Shown: positions 1 through 11,429 of the stretch, piece after piece
Position numbering within the stretch: the first letter of the stretch is position 1
How the letters are laid out: every line of letters begins with the position of its first letter
Assembly: GCA_023653625.1 (NCBI GenBank)
Contig: CM042901.1
Span: forward strand, 15,276,833-15,340,832
Direction: 5' to 3'
DNA from: Triadica sebifera
Lineage: Eukaryota; Streptophyta; Magnoliopsida; Malpighiales; Euphorbiaceae
DNA length: 64,000 nucleotides
The notes under the pieces: generated by a model
The model's database searches: none
Told to the model about the DNA's origin: nothing
What the model saw: only the letters and a program-made list of their open reading frames with translations
Program-made: the position numbers and the translations under genes

Positions 1-48
1 CTTAAGCTCCATGAAATAATGCCATTGTTTAGATTTAAATTTGTACAC

Positions 49-897
49 CTACAAAACAATAATTTAGGTTTGATCCTTAGGTACTCAAATGAACTTGGGT
101 CATTAGGTATTGGCTTTAGAAGGTTCCTAATGAGCCTTCCTTATGAAACAATATTTGTTTATGTTCCTAAGCTTAATGCAATAATGGCATTGTTTAGATT
201 TAAATTTGTTTTGCCACTTTACATGAAATTTAGGCCTCATTTCCATTCTAGGAGAAATATTGCACAAGAACATGAACAAACATATGTAGTTAGTGAATTC
301 TTAGGAGCATGCTTCTAATATAAAAATGCATGGTTGACCTTTTGACGTTTCCCTCTTAAGCCATGTGACCTTTTACTATTCTTCTTTTGAGTAGGGGGTT
401 TCATTTGTATTTTTCCATTAGCCTTTGAGGCTATTAACACTATAGAAAAGTTTTATAGAGAGTTAGACTTTACAAATGTAGTTCTAGGTGAGGAGGATGA
501 TGATGCTCCATTGAAGCCTAGACCATATATAACTAAGGGAGGTCTTTGAGATATAATTAAGGTATCTAAACTCTCATCCCTTTGTGAAATTTAGAGACAG
601 TTTATAAGCTTTTCAACCTCATTTTTTTAAAGCATTATTTTCCTTTAATAAAGATTTGTTTGAAATTTTTAAGGAAATCTCATCTAATAACTTCTTTAAA
701 GAGTCATTTGAGGATTTTAGCTCTTGAACTACTTTTTATAGATCATTAAAATCATTTTTAAGTTTAGAGCTATTTTTCTTGTAAAGTTCAAGTTTCTTTT
801 TATATCTTTCTATCTATAGGTTCAAGACTTCAACTAAGTCATCATCATCATCAAATATATCACATAATTCATCACAAATTTGGGATGTAGAACATAC
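49..897 (-). other. Intron-like segment in C0 (between gag and protease)
   Basis: On the minus strand the donor reads GAG|GTATGT (G of GT at 897) and the acceptor TTTTGTAG|GTGTAC (AG at 50-49). The length is 849 nt, a multiple of three. It sits at the same place as the 822-nt segment in C1 and the precise gap in C2. It would encode a degenerate coiled-coil extension of Gag. That this is a spliced intron is inferred from the C1/C2 comparison. Confidence 0.55.
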
Positions 898-1963
898 CTC
901 ATCATTCAAGTTATCCTTAATAGCTATGAAGCATAAGTTAACCATATACTCTTTTTCTTCTTTAATGAATGTTGAGGAGTGATCATCCCAAGTGACTGAC
1001 CCTTTTCTTTATCTTCATGAGCTTGGGGCACTCTGATTTGATTTGTCCCTTCTTTCCTCACTCATAGCATTTGACTTCCTCCTTGTTCTTGTTGGATGGA
1101 GGAGTTCCTAGGAGTGAATCTTGAGGTTTTTTCCTATATTCGTTGATTGAGCCATACTTGTTGGTGATCAATCTGTTGATCCTCCTTGAAAGTAAGGCTA
1201 TTTGTCTATCTCCTTTATCACTCAACTCTTCATCACTATGATGATCTTCATCTATAGGCATGGAAGTTGAAGTTTTAAGTCCTAGGATCTTTCTTTTCTC
1301 ATTTTCTCCTTCAAGCTCCTTTTCTCTTACTAGAGCCATTTCATGAGTGAAGAATTTACCAATAAGCATATCGGCAAGAATTATGTTAAAGTCTTCATTG
1401 GCTTATTCAATATTTGCAACCCTTGAGCCCTAAACTTTCTTTAGAAGACTCTTTATGATCTTTTTGTTAACATCTTCCAAACTATAATGCTTTCCAAACT
1501 TCGTCATGCTATTGACAATGTCAAGAAATCGGTTGGTCATTTCGGTTATGGTCTCATTGGGTTCATCTTGAAGAGTTGATATTTGTGTCTAGAAGTTGAA
1601 CCTTCTTAGACTTCAGTTGCTTTGTACCCTTATGGCAGTTCTCTAAGGTTTTCCAAATAGAGTAAGTAGTTGGACAATGTTGAATTATACCACACTTTTT
1701 AAGTGATAGAAAGCTTATTAGAATAATCATGAATTTCTTGTTTTTGCCATTGCTCTCTTTTAAGGCCTTGTCCAATCATCTCTTGTAATGACTTCATCTT
1801 CTCATTTGACATTCCTTCTTGTTAGAGGTGTCCATTCCTTCCGAACAGTGTCCTAAATGTCCACTCTCTCACTATCATGATAAGTTTCCATTTTGAATTT
1901 CTAATTTGCATAGTTTGCTCCATCGAAGAAATACTTTAGGTTATGAAACCCTTCATTGGCCAT
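898..1963 (-). pseudogene. gag pseudogene of copia C0
   Basis: Copia Gag would coat the element RNA in virus-like particles. The start is taken at 1963 because the translation begins MANEGF, parallel to MASEGF in C1 and C2. A stop replaces the W of the HWKF block. The best preserved piece lies at 1058-1369: IGKFFTHEMA, then an acidic stretch, then a basic stretch ending in KCYE, the first half of the CCHC knuckle; the rest of the knuckle is lost. The 3' part ends in an acidic D-rich run around 840-900. Frameshifts and stops make it non-functional. Confidence 0.75.
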
Positions 1964-2018
1964 AATTTGATCTTTACTAGTGGTTTTTAGGCTTGAATGC
2001 TAAACAAAGCTATGATAC

Positions 2019-2030
2019 CAATTATTGCCA
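2019..2030 (-). other. Primer binding site of C0 (tRNA-Met type, decayed)
   Basis: The minus strand reads TGGTATCATAGC, one change from the tRNA-Met complement TGGTATCAGAGC seen in C1 and C2. The LTR edge follows two bases away at 2033. Confidence 0.7.
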
Positions 2031-2139
2031 AAACAATAACCAAGAATGTGGGTTTGAATTGGTTGGTAATTAAAACTTTTCTTCATATAATTACCAAGAA
2101 ATTAATATAGAGAGAATAAGATATATTTGAGATACAAAA

Positions 2140-2475
2140 TGTAACACCCCCTTACCCCAATTTAGTTCAGCAAGGTTAGTGAGCATTACCCGACTAATAC
2201 CTTATAAAATTTGCTAAAGTAAGTATAAAATGTTTTTTCTAGCAAAAATATTACAAACACCAACATTCAAAATTTTATTTATTGATAGAATATATTATTT
2301 TACATCAAAACTATATCCATTACAATAGTTTTACATACCCCTAATACACACTAGATGAGATAAAACCATAATTTAATTTACAAGATTTTTAACAAAATAT
2401 ACCCAAAACATGTCCAAAGCTTTTAGTTGCTTTCATCTGGGCACTCTTCTTCTTCTGACAACTATTATCAGTCTT
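2140..2475 (-). mobile_element. LTR-A fragment (end of a gypsy LTR, G2/G4 family)
   Basis: Begins TGTAACACCCCCTTACCCC on the plus strand, the inner end of a minus-oriented LTR. It matches the G2 LTR at 30953-31063 plus 33050-33260, and the reverse complement of the G4 LTR end near 45621. It stops matching near 2475, where LTR-B begins. Truncated, with no attached internal region. Confidence 0.7.
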
Positions 2476-4510
2476 TTGTACTCTATTTTGAGGGAGTTAT
2501 CAACCGAATTTGAAGAAGTATAAAATATGAAAGTTGTTCATATATGTATTTTTTATATGTCTGTCAAAATTCAAGAAATTACTTTGGGTACAAAAGAAGA
2601 TAAACATGTTTGAATAAATCTGGTTTTGGGAGATGAGTCAACAGAATAACCTACGGTTGTTGTTTACTTTGATCATCTTAATGGGTGAATCTAAGATTTT
2701 GTTAAACATAAAAATTGTAGATCTATATAGTATTTAGGTCTCTGTCAAATTTCGTATAAATATCTTTTGTGTAGGTTGAGTTATAGTGAAATGAACTATA
2801 GTTCTTCCTTGATTGAGTTGTGTTATGGTACTTGTGCAGCTCCAATGAATTTTTATTCCTTTTTTAGCTTCTTAAAGGTCGAATTAGCCAAAGTTAAAAA
2901 GATGCAAATTTTATTTCTATGTCTTATCTAAGTTTCTATGAAAGTTTCACCTTAAAATGTCATATATTTTGTGAGTTATGAGCTGAACAATTGAACTATT
3001 CGGGTTGGTACTCTATGCTAAACTAGTTATAGATTATCTAGTGGTTTGAGGACTCTAGAAATAGAATTTGGAAATGTTGTAAACATAAAAAATGTTTCAA
3101 ATTACCTTTTATAAGTGTAAAAAAATTTTAATAATAAAAAACGCTACACATTAAAAGATATAAATTTTTAAATATGGTACCCAAAACTGCCTAAGGGGCA
3201 GAAAACAGAGCAATATATATAATTACACTAAAAATTTTGTAATAGTTCAAAAAATCTGAAATTTGAATATGTTTTAGTCTTATATGTTTAATTGGATTAG
3301 GAATAGGAATCCTATTAATTGGATAAGTGTATAAAAAGTTATAGAGCCAATAGTCCAATGAGGTCATGTTCCAACTTAAAAAAAAATTAAAATTAATTAT
3401 AGTAATTTATTTAAACTATATCAAGAATAAGTATTTTAACAAATTATTAACTATCATATTTTCAAATTAGGCTATCAAGAAGAGGGATAACAATAAAAGT
3501 GAACAAGCTCTAAGTTTAAATTTTGGAAAAGAAAAACGCTATCGAGATTTGTTCATATATGTATTCTGTTTTGCTCTTATGCATGAATGTGTGTGTATGT
3601 CATGAATTATTTGTCACAATGTTGAAATAATATATCATGACATGTTTTAAAAGTATAGAAATGTTATTAACTATGAACTTAACATTATGCTAATATTTGA
3701 TAAAATATCATGCTATTACATGGTTTTGAAATAAATTGTGAGTATATGATTGTGTTAATATGAAATGAGTATTGGTTATAAAAACAAGTAATTAATGGTG
3801 CTACAGTACTGATATGGATATGATTTAGGGATAGGGTGGCTTAAGCTTTTGGAGCGTCCCTGATCCTGATTACACACAGATGACATGATTATATTCAGTC
3901 AAGGTGGCTTAAGCTCTGGGAGTACCCTTGACTTGAGATTATAGTGAGTAGGGTGGTTTAAGCTCCGCGAGCACCCCTATTTCACTCCCCATGTCTAGAT
4001 AGTCTGAGAAAGAGATTTGGGTTGATACTAATGAAAGACTATGGAATGAAATGTGAAAAATGTATTATTGACATAAGTGACAAAACATGAAATGCTACAT
4101 GAGGTAGTGAGAATTTAATTATTGAATATGGTTATTATGTTGATACTGTTATGTGATATGGTTATTTCTTTATATGACAAATATGCAATAAAAATTTAGT
4201 GTGTCATAATTTATTTGTGTGTGATTGCTTGGGAAAATTCAGTGCGTGAGAAGAACCCACGCATGAATTGGAACTGTAGACGGTAAGAAATGAAGTTGGT
4301 CAGAAAGGAAATCCAAGCTCATATCAGAAGAGGGAAAAAAGACTTAGTTAGAGGGTTGATTACTAATTACTTTTCTTTTTTATTTTGGACCAGACATATG
4401 GGTTTTGGTAGACATGTCATGTATTTGGTTCAGGATAATGTCTTATATTTTAATATTATATTGTAAGTAGTCATGTGTGAGGCTGGTACGCCATAAATGA
4501 TCAACTTATA
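2476..4510 (+). mobile_element. LTR-B, plus orientation
   Basis: Matches the reverse complement of 41750-43100 over long stretches, for example around the shared words near 3490 (GTGAACAAGCTCTAAG) and 3660-3720. Between 3830 and 3990 a short module (GTGGCTTAAGCT plus a CC-rich tail) occurs three times, as is common in gypsy LTRs. No coding potential seen. It abuts the CACTA remnant at about 4510; both its ends look truncated. Confidence 0.65.
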
Positions 4511-4516
4511 ACTTAA

Positions 4517-5344
4517 TCAATTACCATAAATATGTGATATGGTAGTACATCTTTTTTTAAAAGTCACTGTTTTGCTACCTTGACATTGCCTCTTGTATCT
4601 AAGATGACCACAAAATTTACAACTAGTCAACATATTGTCTTCACCCCAGTATATCATGCACCCATTTTTACAAAAATGAATTTTTTCATCCGAAAGACCC
4701 ATTTCTTATACTAACTGCTTTATTCTATAAAAGTTTTCAAGCACTAGACTTCCTTTAGGAGTAATCTCTTTCATTAATCGAACCATCTCATTAAAATTAA
4801 GCTCGGACATATGGTGTTCTGACTTCATGTGCATCAATTGAGCAACAAATGATAACTATGAATGACTTATACATCCAAGGTACAAGTCCTCATCTACAAT
4901 CCTAAGCATATCATAAAACTTCTAGGCCCCCAAATTCATGTTTTTTCCATGTAAGGTCGATTGAATGCATGACCAACAACATCCATAACCATGGAATGGT
5001 ATCGACTGGATGATTTTGCATAATCAAATGCAATAGAACCTTCATCCATATAATTGACATTGTCATTAAAGTTCAATCCAACTAGTTGTTCCCCATGCAA
5101 ATTCCAATTATAATAATCTGATACAAAACCGTTTCTATACAAATGCAACTTAACTATATCCACTTCATCAAACATGCGATTCTGGCACTTTGTGATTGTT
5201 ACATGGACACCCTATCCTATCATTGTCCATCATTTTTGGATGATTGCATGCAAATTCTATGAATTGTCTCATACCAGTTATGAACTCTGAGTTCAAAAGT
5301 CCATCTTTCAACCGTTTATACATCCATGGACGATCCGGTCTCAT
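4517..5344 (-). pseudogene. CACTA (En/Spm) TNP2-like transposase, N-terminal remnant
   Basis: Translation from the ATG at 5344 gives MRPDRPWMYKRL, the hallmark start of the plant transposase-associated domain. It is followed by a C-x-C pattern (GCPCNN), the KLHLYRNGF and YYNWNLHGE blocks (4936-5175), and then a zinc-ribbon-like stretch with CKNGCMIYWGED and CKFCG (4517-4702), all typical of TNP2 transposases. The frame shifts between blocks near 5180 and near 4700, and the DDE catalytic part is absent because LTR-B begins at about 4510. It is therefore a dead fragment. The terminal CACTA repeats could not be placed. Confidence 0.8.
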
Positions 5345-5375
5345 TGTTTATATATAATTCTAAGTGAAACAATGA

Positions 5376-5377
<2 letters not shown>

Positions 5378-5431
<54 letters not shown>
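5378..5431. repeat. (TA)n microsatellite
   Basis: About 27 uninterrupted TA units just upstream of the transposase start at 5344. A shorter TA run lies at 5820-5844. Confidence 0.95.
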
Positions 5432-5434
<3 letters not shown>

Positions 5435-6860
5435 TGTTTAAAACTAAAATTTCCTAAATATGATATCATTTTTACATATCTCACAACTAAAAGAATTATA
5501 AGAGAAAACAATCCACAACCATAAAAATATTATACAACTTGTCTATGTTATAACGTTAATAATTGAGCGACTAAAAGTTCATTTAGTGGGAATATGGAGT
5601 ATTGAATCAATGTGCATGCACCCAAAAGATGTAACAATCTGACGGTCCTAATTGATTAATTACTTACTATGATACATGCATAAAAACAAGTGGAAATTTT
5701 CCAATCAGTAAATCCCAAATTAAAAGATTAAATTGACTTCAATATTGATAAAATGTGAAAGAAATGAGGCTAAATGAACACAGGTTGGACATTCATAAAT
5801 AAACAAGTAGAGACAAATTCATATATATATATATATATATATATTGAAACTCAACTTAAGAGAATCTTGTAACATCGTCTATGCTTTTCATCTTTTTACT
5901 TTCTCATAAAAGACACCAACTTTGGACTGAGAGCAGGAGTAGATAACTTGTACAAATTAATGTGCCAATTTTTTCCACTTTATTATAATTTTTTCTCTTT
6001 AATTTATAATTTAAAAGTGTCTTATGAAATTCGAATTCCAATTATAAAAAAAAAAAAAAGAATTATATGATGGTACATACCAAAGCCCATTTGTCTTTGG
6101 GATGATTAAACTTGCATTTTGAACCATACTTGCACCTTTGAGTTTTTATAAAGTACTAGAAGATGATTGAGCAGTAATAAATTTTAAAATACTTCAAGCT
6201 TAAATTACATTCAACAATAGCCAAAGCAAGCAATAGTTTGAAATGCTACTTACAGGACAATCAGGCTCTTATGGTCTATGAGGAAAGAATTCAATTGCAG
6301 AAGCAAGTGGGACCTACACCAAAAAAAAGAAAGAAATAAGAAACTAAGATAGACTGACAAATAAGGGTGATTAACTGTTAGGTTAATTAAGTACATGTGA
6401 ATAGGGGGAATTTGGGGGTTGGGCATATAATAGATTCTCTATTTTACAAAGCCATGACTCTATGTGATTAAAGTAGTTTTCTTCTTGTTGTTGTAAAGCG
6501 ACTGCACCCTTTTGCCTGTAATCATGTGCTCTACTTTGCCTTCCTTAATTAATTCATTTTTTAAAAACAATTTTCTATACAAATAGATATCTACAAATAT
6601 ATTTCTTTACTATACTTTTTTTTTCTTTTTTACCTCTCGACCCTTTTACCAATTTGATTGTCTCATGCTTTGAATTAAAGCACAAATACTACTCTTCTAT
6701 AATTATTATGTTTTTATCTCTTAAATTGTTATTTCTGCGAAATTTATAAATTTTTTAATAAAATTTTTAAAAGTGGAAGGTTATTCTCATAAAATAATCC
6801 ATCCCAATCTTGTCATTCAACTCAATATGAACAAAGAAAAAAAATATATGACGAAAATGA
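5432..6860. other. No gene recognised; AT-rich flank
   Basis: AT-rich DNA with short homopolymer and TA runs and no convincing reading frame. It may be non-coding sequence of the CACTA element whose transposase lies at 4517-5344, but no terminal or subterminal repeats could be identified. Confidence 0.5.
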
Positions 6861-7095
6861 AGGTGGTGGAGACTGTGATTGCAAGGAATTATGTTGAAAT
6901 GGAAAATGAAGGACTGTGATTGCAAAAATATATGACACATTCATATTCACCATTGCGGCACTTAAAAGAGATAAAGAGAAAGAACCAGAGATGCCAACTG
7001 ATAAGGTGGTGGAGATTGTGATTACAGGGAATTATGTTGAAATGGAAACTGAAGGACAACCTAAGAACATGAAAACTAAGCTTTTTGGGAAAGTA
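6861..7095 (+). pseudogene. Captured gene fragment resembling AUX/LAX auxin influx carrier exon 1 (two partial copies)
   Basis: Two overlapping readings of one short coding module occur in tandem. At 6861-6913 the translation gives KVVETVIARNYVEMENEG; at about 6990-7095 it gives MPTDKVVEIVITGN followed by YVEMETEGQPKNMKTKL. AUX/LAX carriers (LAX2/LAX3 type) have this kind of N-terminus ahead of their first membrane segment. The membrane core is missing: after KLFGK the sequence continues into GTAACC and non-coding DNA, as if the fragment ended at an exon-intron border. Retention of intron-like DNA would mean genomic rather than RNA-mediated capture. The family call is from memory of the N-terminal pattern only; a chance resemblance is not excluded. 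Confidence 0.5.
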
Positions 7096-7339
7096 ACCTA
7101 CAGTCACATTTACCCTCTTGGGGTTAAGCAACAAATGTTGTATTACTTTATGCTATTGCTAACTTTTCTTTGTAATGGGAATAATTTCAATTACAGCATG
7201 AACTACTTATCAAACAAAAATAAAAATGCTTGAGAATCCTAACAAGAAAGATAATAATAAAATAAAAAGGACGTGAAAACATAGTCACCAACCTTTAGAA
7301 GATATGAAAAGAGGTCCACTCTAAGATTAAAAGTGCTTT
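7096..7339. other. No gene recognised
   Basis: AT-rich DNA between the LAX-like fragment and the truncated left LTR of G1. It may be the intron following the captured exon. Confidence 0.4.
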
Positions 7340-9121
7340 CTGAGCTTAAGCCACCTTGGCCTTAAAAGAGAATATGTATATCTTATCACTATGGTACCAT
7401 AAATCCCGTTAATGGCATACCACCTATCCTTTTTCTAGTCATAGTATAGAGACTAGATATAACTTATTAATTTTTTTTATTATACTTATTTGTAATGTAT
7501 ACATCTTATAACATATATACTTTAATCATATGGAACCTCACCATGCAACATGTATGTGTAAACAATCTTGAAATCATGTGTTTCATACTTATACCATATA
7601 ATTGAGCATTCATGTGTATGGCCATTACATTTTATCATTGAAGAAAAATAACATATTTTATTTTAAACAAGCTTCATGAGCATAAACTATATGACCACGA
7701 CCGTGAAGGTTCATTCATGGGTACCCCTACCTGTGAACCAAACCATGAACTTGGTCATGAACACTTTTGTCCATTCAGTGCACATTATTTATGGGAGTGA
7801 AAAACTAGTTAGGGGTGTGACTGTATTTGTGATATGAAGATTCACAATCGTGAACACCTAGTCATAGGCATGAATATGGGTTTCTAGATGTTAACAACAT
7901 TTAACAATCTATTTAATACAAGACACAAGAAAGGGCGTTAATGGTTGTCCAATGACAATATTTTCCTATTAATATTATGATCAATTCATGCATTAAAATA
8001 TGTTATAACATCCATTAAATATGAAAGAGCACATAAATATCCCAATTGAACTCAAAGATCTCAAAATACATTTATATTCATTAGTGGCCTATAAAATGCA
8101 TTTATACCTTCTCAACTTACCTCTTTCAACCACTATAAGCATCATCATTCAATATCCTCTTAAATATACCTTTAACATATTTATTACAAGGTTTTCTTCC
8201 AAGCATTTTCATTAGTACATTTCATCCCTAACTTAGCATTTATACATATATCATCCAATTCTTATGTTCTAATGGCATTAAATTGCACACTTTAATCTCA
8301 TTACATTCAAGAACTAACATTTAAGGGATACAAAGTATTTAACACAAACATCATGCCACAAGATGGAATTTAAATGCATATTTGTACATACCTCTATGGA
8401 GCCTTACAATTAAGCTTTAAACTCAAGCTTTGTTATCCATTTGGTGGGATTCACCACCACTTTTTCCAACTCCTATCACATCTAACACAACTCTATCAAC
8501 TTCTATAAACCATAATCTTAACTTAAAAGCCATGAAAGATAAAACCCTAACTGTAAACCCTATTAATAACCTTACACTCATTTAACCCCTTTTTAAAACA
8601 TGTTATAATCTTGATCAAGCTTAAGGAAGAGTCTTTGTCCATAAAAACTCATACTTGAACTAAAACTTAATCCATTTGAAATGGATCTCTACCAAAAATA
8701 GGTTTAACATGAAAAAGGGTATGAAAACTTTTAAAGATAAAGGGAAAATGTGATTCCTTACCAAAAATGAAGGAAACACAACTTGGATGAAGGATTTCAA
8801 ACTCTCTTCCCTTCCTCTAGGTCTACCTCTTCAAGAACAAAAGCTTCCTTTCGCTTCTCTCTCTCAAAAACTTGGTAAAAATCAATCTTTGCTTTAGGTT
8901 AAGGTGTTTTAAGTTTAGGAATCAAAGGGAAACAAAAGACATTGTGTCTAATGTGAAGGAATTTCAAAATTTAGAATTTTCTTCTGAGTATTGGACATGT
9001 GAAAGAAAAAATAAAAAACTGATCATGTTTTATATCAGACAAAGTTCATGAGCATGACGATCAGTCACATATGTGAACAACAACTTTCACGCTATGACAT
9101 ATAAGTCATGGGCATAAGGAT
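7340..9121 (-). repeat. G1 3' LTR, left part (split by C1)
   Basis: Aligns with 25350-27150 of the G1 5' LTR, for example around 7360-7400 and 7550-7730. The match resumes at 18360-18483 after C1 is removed. The shared word GCTTAAGCCAC near 7344 marks the left limit of the alignment. It contains several TCATG/TCACG...CGTGA-like palindromes (7690-7870). Confidence 0.75.
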
Positions 9122-10379
9122 TGTTGCCCAGATATTAAACCAAGAAGGGGGGTTGAATTGGAGATTCAAAAAATTAAATTCTAAGGTGCGGAAATAAAAG
9201 ATTAATTTTAAGAGGGATAGAGAAAATTTGACACACAGATTTATAGAGGTTCGGGTGTTAACAAACCCTACTCTTCTCCCCAATCGCAATTGGGAATTTC
9301 ACTAACACACTAATTGTTACAATGGAGTTTTACAAGCTCACTCCCAACTATGGTGTTTCTCATAATGGCTCACACCTAACCCAGAAAAACCCTTGTGTTT
9401 TAATGGCTCACACAATAACCAATTCCTTGTGTTTTACAGGCTCACACAAACAACCTTCACTTTGTGTTTTACAGGCTCACACAAATAACCTTCACTTTGT
9501 GTTTTACAGACTCACACAACTAACCCTTACAAGTGTTCTACTCTTAACCCAGAAATACCCAAAACTCACTTGAGTAAAGATTACAGAGAGAACCACTTAC
9601 AAATCTTAATTTGCTCAAATATGAGGAGCAAAAACATTTTTACAGAGAATAGATTTGTTCTCAAAGTATGAAAGTACAAATAGCTTGTCATCAAAATTAA
9701 ATTCGAAGTATATGCTATTCTTTTGTTTTTCTTATCATTCTCTCTTTTCTTAATGCATAAATGACTTCCATTTATACTCTCATGGCTGAATATAGCTGTT
9801 GGGCTGCATTAAATAAGAAACTAGCCATTGTACCAACCAAAAAATCGCGCCTGACATTTTTCTCTTTCATTGTTCACGAGCGTGACTATGCTTGTCACAG
9901 GGGTGACAGTTCTTCCTATGTCGTGACTGAAGTGGTGACCTTGATCGTGAAGCTCTCTGGAATGTTTTGACATATTGAGTCACGAGCGTGACAATCTTTC
10001 CAGCCGTGATCCAAGTGATGACTCTAGTGGTGAAGCTCTTTGGATGAAATTGCATGAATATTCACGGGGGTGACACCTTTATTCACGGGGGTGATTGAAA
10101 TGCTTACTTCACGATTTTTTTCCCTTCATGGTCATGAACTTAAAATGTTGGTTTTTGGTAACGGTTAGCTTCCTTCACGGGAGTGACTCATAGAGTCACG
10201 ACAGTGAACATGCTACTACTTGAATTTTGTCTCTCAATGATTATTCTTTCAATTCTCCATTCTTGCTATTTTAATCCATTTCCTGTATAATATACTTACA
10301 AAAATAAGTATGTTAAATACAATATTGCTATATTATTTGTTATCATCAAAATGATGGAAATACCCCTCAAGGTTTAACA
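9122..10379 (-). repeat. C1 3' LTR (1,258 bp)
   Basis: TG...CA termini. It contains an imperfect ~36-bp tandem repeat built around CTCACACAAA and GTGTTTTACAG (about 9390-9530), and a block of TCACG...CGTGA palindromes (9870-10210). It has one fewer minisatellite unit and one fewer palindrome unit than the other LTR. Confidence 0.92.
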
Positions 10380-10396
10380 ATCTCCCCCTTTTTGAT
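10380..10396 (-). other. C1 polypurine tract
   Basis: The minus strand reads CAAAAAGGGGGAGA immediately before the LTR start TGTTAAACC. This is the plus-strand primer for reverse transcription. Confidence 0.85.
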
Positions 10397-10499
10397 GGTG
10401 ACAAATAATCTAGCAATATATGATTTTGAGAAGTCTCCCCCTCAAAATATACTTAGGATAAAAATTATAATGTGCAAGAATAGTAAATAATGATGTAGC

Positions 10500-10721
10500 A
10501 TTAAACTAGATTTTAAGTATACGCAAGTTATATGAGAAGTATATCCAATATATACCATAATTCCTTTTTAAGACATGAAGTATATGTAAGGTATATTTAA
10601 GGTATATCATGGCATATTTATATTTGTAACTTGCTGCACGGTATATGGAAAGTATACTTAAGTTGTATCTAAGGTATATAAAGCTCAATTTATATACTTT
10701 GCATATGAAATTTTGAATCAA
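10500..10721. repeat. Loose array of AAGTATA/GGTATAT words
   Basis: About ten degenerate copies of AAGTATA(T/C) or AGGTATAT at irregular 12-25 bp spacing, between the accessory frame and the 3' LTR of C1. No known function; possibly low-complexity expansion. Confidence 0.5.
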
Positions 10722-10816
10722 GATTTTTAATCCATTTCAAAGTCAATTCACTTTTTTTCATTCAAAATTCTTATATTGCTAGTTTGATACCATTTTCCCT
10801 TATCATATATTTCCTA

Positions 10817-11203
10817 TCATATATGAAATGGTAGGTTGAACAATTCTCCAAATGCGATGACGCTAAGGGTGTTAGGATTATTGCAGAGTTGGAATTTCAC
10901 CACTCCAGTAGGTGAAACCTGCAAGGTGCTGAGAAATTCCAGCGTTGGCTCCCTCAGAGTCGGCTGATGAATTTCAACAAATTCTTTGAGATGACAGGCT
11001 TGTAGTTGCTCTGTCATAGCTGTCTCAAGCCCGAGACTACAGACTGTCTGCCAATCGAAGGACCTTGATGATAAAAGAGGTCTCTTCTTCAAAGTTGCAT
11101 ACCGAGGATGGCAATTCTCTGGAATGCGGTTCATGAGGTAATCTGCATACCTCTTAGGTGCATGGGACTTCTTTCTCTTTCCTTTAGATGGAGCATACTC
11201 CAT
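10817..11203 (-). CDS. Accessory open frame of C1, 128 aa, unknown function
   Basis: An uninterrupted frame on the element's coding strand, downstream of RNase H and upstream of the polypurine tract, where canonical copia elements have no gene. The product starts with a very basic tail (KGKRKKSHAPKRY, about residues 7-19), possibly nuclear-localising, followed by a soluble mixed region with REPTLEFLSTL (about residues 83-93) and LSVIAFGELFNLP near the end. The LEFLST plus FGELF pattern recalls the N-terminal part of plant-specific retrotransposon accessory proteins (Athila ORF-like, 'putative plant transposon protein'), where a longer domain usually follows; this copy would be truncated. No signal peptide or membrane segment seen. 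A TATA-like box lies about 110 nt upstream. Homology is tentative. Confidence 0.55.
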   Translation of the reverse strand: MEYAPSKGKRKKSHAPKRYADYLMNRIPENCHPRYATLKKRPLLSSRSFDWQTVCSLGLETAMTEQLQACHLKEFVEIHQPTLREPTLEFLSTLQVSPTGVVKFQLCNNPNTLSVIAFGELFNLPFHI

Positions 11204-11310
11204 ATTTGAATAAATTTGTTGTTGATGGAGTTGAAAATAATTTTGACAGAAAATTTGATGTAAAACCCTAGAAATGTATGATTTCTGCTGAAGATTTAAA
11301 CTTCTAGTGG

Positions 11311-11319
11311 TATTTATAG
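11311..11319 (-). promoter_or_regulatory. TATA-like box upstream of the C1 accessory frame
   Basis: The minus strand reads CTATAAATA about 110 nt before the ATG at 11203, a usual distance for a TATA box plus a short leader. A CA-rich, ATG-free leader follows. Promoter activity is inferred. Confidence 0.45.
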
Positions 11320-11429
11320 TAAAATTTCAAGTCTTTGGGGTCAAAATCTTCAATGTCTCAATGAATGAGAGTAAATGAGAGCGGTTTTGGGAGATGAGGA
11401 GTTAAAATGAATATTGTAACTGGTTGTTC

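Larger units (their letters stand above)
1..2139 (-). mobile_element. Degenerate Ty1/copia element C0, 5' part
   Basis: Minus-strand remnant of the same copia family as C1 (9122-18359) and C2 (52343-56793). In element order it holds a truncated 5' LTR start (2033-2139), a decayed tRNA-Met primer site (2019-2030), gag (from the ATG at 1963), a retained intron-like segment and, at the window edge, the first codons of the protease region. The gag shares the reading KCYE at the zinc knuckle and the IGKxxTHEMA block with C1, but has many stops and shifts. The LTR is cut off at 2139 by another LTR beginning TGTAACACCCC. It is clearly older than C1. Confidence 0.8.

Noticed and set aside
9390..9530. 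Regularly spaced repeats resembling a CRISPR array
   Set aside because: The ~36-bp units are degenerate tandem repeats without unique spacers, lie inside plant LTRs and recur in all copia copies.
9322..9573. Open frames in LTRs of C1 (also 17244-17453, 17719-17928, 52665-52874)
   Set aside because: They translate the minisatellite or the palindrome array; not conserved as protein between copies.
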